From assembly GCA_023014365.1 (NCBI GenBank), contig JAEBUN010000017.1, positions 62,001-126,000 on the forward strand: 64,000 bases of DNA. Direction: 5' to 3'. The notes under the pieces are model-generated. The model was not told where the DNA came from, searched no databases, and saw only the letters and a program-made list of their open reading frames with translations. The stretch is from Lepiota brunneoincarnata. Lineage: Eukaryota > Basidiomycota > Agaricomycetes > Agaricales > Agaricaceae. Both the position numbers and the translations under genes were made by a program. Shown one piece after another: positions 61,107 to 64,000 of this stretch (positions are counted from its first letter, which is position 1; each line of letters starts with the position of its first letter).

Positions 61107-62352
61107 CAGTAGGGTAGCAAAAGTTTTGCGAAAATCTGTCACATGACCTCGTTTAACAATAAACGAAAAATATTCCCACTGATCAACAACTCCACCCTAC
61201 ATGCCAAAAATAGCTGGACAAAAGAATACTGTCCCTGAACTACGCTCCCTGATATGTGCAAGGCATCAGGAGGGTATTCCTGCTCGCGAAATTGCCAATT
61301 TCTTTGGAGTCCATATTTCCACTGTCTATCGGGTTATCCATAGGCACAAAGAGCAGGGTCATCATGAGGATGCTCCCAGGTCTGGGAGACCTTCCTTATT
61401 GGATGACAGGGCAATGCGACACATCAAAATTGTGCTGGAGAGAAATAGACGCCAAACTCTCCGCGAGATCACCCACACAATAAACACATTTCTCGACTCC
61501 CCTGCTCATCCCCACACTATCCGGCGTGCCATTAGGTATCAATTGGGTCTTAGCCAACACATTTCTGCAAAGAAACCATTTCTTAAGCCTTCCCATGTCA
61601 AAGCCAGGATGGTATGGGCAAGAGAATATCGGAGGTGGATGGAGGAGGACTGGAGACATGTGATTTGGACAGATGAGGCTTCTGTGGAGATTGGAAAGAG
61701 TTCAAAGGTGGTTTGGGTATGGAGGAGACCTGGTGAGAGGTACACAGAAAGGTGTTTAACCCCTACTTTCAAGTCTGGAAGACAGAGTCTTATGATATGG
61801 GGGTGCATGGCACATGGAAAACTCGGTCCACTGGTTCGTATACCCAAGGGTGCAAGGACAGCTGCAGATTATATTAGCCTCATCCTTAGTGGACCATTAT
61901 GGGATTTTTATGGGAATTTATCAGAGGAGAGGGGGCAGGTAGCGGTGATGGAAGATGGAGCTCCAGTCCACCAGGCAAAGATCACCCGACAATTCCGCAA
62001 ATCCCATCTCATCAATGAGCTTCCACACCCAGCTCAGTCACCAGACCTCAATCCCATCGAACATGTATGGAGATACCTCAAAGTCAGAATAAATGACCGA
62101 GCAGAAATCCCCCAAAACCTTGACAAACTTTGGGAGGCAATTCAGGAGGAGTGGAGGATGATTGATATAAATTATATTAATGACCTGGTCAAGAGCATGC
62201 CCGATCGTGCTCAGGCAGTCTATGAGGCCAAGGGCCACCATACAAAATATTAACATAATTTTAGATGCAGTTGTGGTAGTGTAGTGAATATTTTTAACGA
62301 TTAATGCATTATTTGTCTTTGTTGTTTTCGCAAAACTTTTGTTACTGTACTG
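61107..62352 (+). mobile_element. Tc1/mariner-type transposon T2 (1246 bp)
   Basis: TA at 61105-61106 and 62353-62354, terminal repeats CAGTAGGGTAGCAAAAG and, at the other end, CAGTACAGTAACAAAAG (read inward). Same length as T1 and opposite orientation. It interrupts the endonuclease region of A10, and the flanks rejoin as GGTTATG-TA-CATATGCC. Confidence 0.96.
61201..62253 (+). CDS. Tc1-like DDE transposase (T2)
   Basis: 350 codons, same protein as in T1 in every residue I compared: helix-turn-helix at about 30-50, GRPS at 62-65, catalytic D158, D252 and E287 with DD34E spacing. Begins 94 nt inside the left terminal repeat end. No stop or frameshift. With T1 this makes two apparently intact copies, so T2 or T1 could be an active source. 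Confidence 0.95.
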   Translation: MPKIAGQKNTVPELRSLICARHQEGIPAREIANFFGVHISTVYRVIHRHKEQGHHEDAPRSGRPSLLDDRAMRHIKIVLERNRRQTLREITHTINTFLDSPAHPHTIRRAIRYQLGLSQHISAKKPFLKPSHVKARMVWAREYRRWMEEDWRHVIWTDEASVEIGKSSKVVWVWRRPGERYTERCLTPTFKSGRQSLMIWGCMAHGKLGPLVRIPKGARTAADYISLILSGPLWDFYGNLSEERGQVAVMEDGAPVHQAKITRQFRKSHLINELPHPAQSPDLNPIEHVWRYLKVRINDRAEIPQNLDKLWEAIQEEWRMIDINYINDLVKSMPDRAQAVYEAKGHHTKY

Positions 62353-62354
62353 TA

Positions 62355-62553
62355 CATATGCCATAACCCAAGGAGGCTGATCCGGGGAAGAAGGAGGGTG
62401 GAACAAACACAGCCACTCTGGATGCTTGGGCACCCTGACAACCTCATCGCCATCAGGGTCAGAGGAAGATGGAACGCGACGAATGGAGCGCCAGGGTGGC
62501 TCCTGCAGTAAGAACATATCCACATCACCCTTGAATTGTTCCAGTAGAGAGTC
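62355..62553 (-). pseudogene. ORF2 of A10, N-terminal endonuclease fragment
   Basis: Minus strand encodes ...SLLEQFKGDVDMFLLQEPPWRSIRRVPSS..., the start of the endonuclease with the catalytic Glu (QEPPW), then breaks at T2. The first 20 or so codons of ORF2 are missing at 62553, where B6 begins. Confidence 0.82.
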
Positions 62554-62554
62554 C

Positions 62555-63227
62555 GGTCACGCCCCTATCGGGGAGTACCATGCTAGGTTCCACCCCCAGG
62601 AGGATCACTCCTGTCCCTGTGGGTTGCGGCTTGAAACCCACACTCACATACTCACTTCCTGTCCGAAGTACACGTGGCATGGCGGCTTACCCCACGACCT
62701 CGACGCCCTTCTGGGCTTTCTGGAATGCAACCCTTCCGCGTTTGCATTCCTATCCTGGCCCCAAGGGGTGGGATAACTGGGTAGGGCCTTTGGGTTATTC
62801 CCCCCTCGCAGCTTCGGCCTCGAGGAACCGGTGGTTATTCACCCTCCGCCCTCAGGCGGGGTGTAGCGATTTATGGAGAATTGACTCCTAACGCCCCTAG
62901 GGGCGGAGACCCGAAGTTCTTAGAGCCTTAGTCTGCGGGGTGTAGGGATTTACAGAGAACTGACTCCTAACCCCCTTCGGGGGGGGGACCTGTTGGCCCT
63001 ATCCACCCCTCGTCTGCCATGCCCTGGTTTCCGTCGGGGTAGCGGGCTCCTCGCCCACATGCACTTCTTCATGGAGTGTAGCCTTTCGAGTCAGTGGGAC
63101 TCTCTTCCCTACCTTTATTGGTAGTTATACCATGTACTGGTTACTTTGTTGTAGTTAGTGCATGCAGACTGCATTCAAGCACCGCATTATAAATTGTTGA
63201 TTTCAAAAAAAAAAAAAAAAAAAAAAA
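62555..63227 (+). mobile_element. LINE-B copy B6, tail and 3' UTR
   Basis: Starts in the last 74 codons of ORF2 (HAPIGEYHARFHPQEDHSCPCGLRLETHTHILTSC), stop at 62774-62776, 3' UTR with two hairpin units (GCCCCTAGGGGC palindrome near 62893 and CCCCC-TTCG-GGGGG at 62971), poly(A) 63205-63227. It may be the distal end of B4 (35461) with the RNase H part lost when A10 inserted, or a separate truncated copy. Confidence 0.82.
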
Positions 63228-64000
63228 GGGGGGTGGGCCAGGGGTCTGCCCTCTCACCCATCCTGTCCGGCCTCTACCTGGCACCCACCATGTATATTAT
63301 CAAGCAGGGGCTCCCTCAACCAGGCCTCTCACTCCTGTCTTATGTTGACGATGGTACCATCATGGCGCAGGCCTGGGACCTGGATGCTAACTGTGTCCTT
63401 CTCCACAGATCTTACGCGGTTGTCCATGACACCTTCTCCCGGTTTGCACTAGTTGTGGAGCACGACAAGTCTGAGCTCTTCCATTTCTCACGGGATCGCT
63501 CAGGTGAGAATCCCCCGATGGACTTGGGGTTTCCCCCGTTCACTGGTGCCACTCCCCTCCAGCCCAAGACCTATTGGAGGTACTTGGGCTTCTATTTTGA
63601 TTGTGCCCTTACGTTTAAGGAGCATGTTCGCTTCTACTCTACCAAGGCCATCTCCACGGTCAAGGCCATGGGGATGCTTGGTAACTCTGTCCAGGGGCTT
63701 CTACCAGACCAGAAGCACCTTCTATATTGGTCATGTGTGGTTCCTATAGCCACGTATGGCTTCTGCTTGTGGTACTACCAGGGCGCCAGGTGTAAGGGTG
63801 CTTTGGACCACCTTCGCTGGATGCAGCGGTGGGCTGCTCTCTGGATCACTGGCGCCTTTAGGACGTCACCCGATGGGGGGGTTGGGGCCATTGCAGGCCT
63901 GATCCCCATTCATCTTCATCTCCGGAAGCTCCGTGACCGTGCCGAGTTGCGGTACGCCATGCTTGCTCCGGGTCATCCTGTTTGTGCCCTCCTTGGCTGG
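63228..64000 (+). pseudogene. LINE-A copy A13, RT part of ORF2, cut by window end
   Basis: Begins GVGQGSALSPILSGLYLAP directly after the B6 tail and continues through LSYVDDGTIM, FHFSRDRSGE, TYWRYLGFYFD and LLPDQKHLLYWS to the end of the window in one frame. No stop was noticed in the part read. The EN and first RT blocks are absent, so it is either 5' truncated or the target of B6. Confidence 0.82.

Larger units (their letters stand above)
37418..62553 (-). mobile_element. LINE-A copy A10, expanded to 25 kb by nested insertions
   Basis: Minus strand. Its own sequence is 37418-37571, 39017-40722, 48129-48147, 59017-61106 and 62355-62553, apart from duplicated target bases. Poly(T) is 37418-37442. 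Inserts are A11, A12 (with B5), G1 (with P1) and T2, each with its own TSD. It begins near the start of ORF2 (62553, about 60 bases into the gene), so ORF1 and 5' UTR are missing. The left flank is LINE B4 and the right flank LINE B6. Confidence 0.88.

Noticed and set aside
35531..62352. T1, T2 and the DNA between them as one composite transposon
   Set aside because: Each copy has its own TA duplication and its own target (B4 and A10), so they inserted independently.

Overview
The window looks like pure repeat landscape from a filamentous fungus, most likely a basidiomycete of the Agaricomycetes. I infer this from a Tad1-type LINE whose ORF2 carries endonuclease, RT, RNase H and a Cys/His tail, from a Ty3/gypsy chromovirus with a C-terminal chromodomain, from Ty1/copia gag fragments, from pogo- and Tc1-type DNA transposons, and from very short introns (51 and 71 nt). 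I see no host gene, tRNA, rRNA or CRISPR array. Labels below (A1-A13, B1-B6 and so on) are mine.

Layout. (1) 1-12651: 3' part of LINE B1 (minus), then LINE A1 (minus, 1127-9712) carrying a chimeric non-autonomous element N1 (4528-7526), which itself carries LINE A2; then truncated LINE A3 (plus). (2) 12652-14869: Ty1/copia fragment C1 with one LTR, a small LINE remnant A4 and an endonuclease fragment B2. (3) 14870-29074: 5' part of LINE A5, then full-length LINE A6 (minus) interrupted by full-length, intact LINE A7 (plus, 18019-24574). (4) 29080-37417: two 1064-bp R repeats, each fused to a different 3' portion of LINE family B (B3, B4), with LINEs A8/A9, copia fragment C2 and Tc1-like transposon T1 inserted. 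(5) 37418-62553: one old LINE, A10 (minus), stretched to about 25 kb by insertions: A11; full-length A12 (itself hit by B5); the Ty3/gypsy element G1 (48148-59011, with pogo element P1 inside its 5' LTR); and Tc1-like T2. (6) 62555-64000: B6 and the start of A13.

Many nestings can be proved by arithmetic: target-site duplications (TSDs) match, and removing the insert restores exact ORF lengths (LINE-A ORF2 returns to 1294 codons in A1 and A6, ORF1 to 731 codons in A12) or an LTR of identical length (661 bp).

The most unusual item is an antisense, spliced gene inside G1, between pol and the 3' LTR (58219 down to 57132, three exons, 321 codons). It has its own TATA box and an almost complete Zn(II)2Cys6-type cysteine pattern that only appears once intron 1 is removed. 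Other notable points: chimeric retroelements made of non-LINE sequence fused to LINE 3' ends; conserved hairpins in LINE 3' UTRs that keep pairing while their loops differ; divergence between the two G1 LTRs that is almost entirely CpG transitions; and two Tc1-like transposons encoding identical transposases in inverted orientation, about 24 kb apart.
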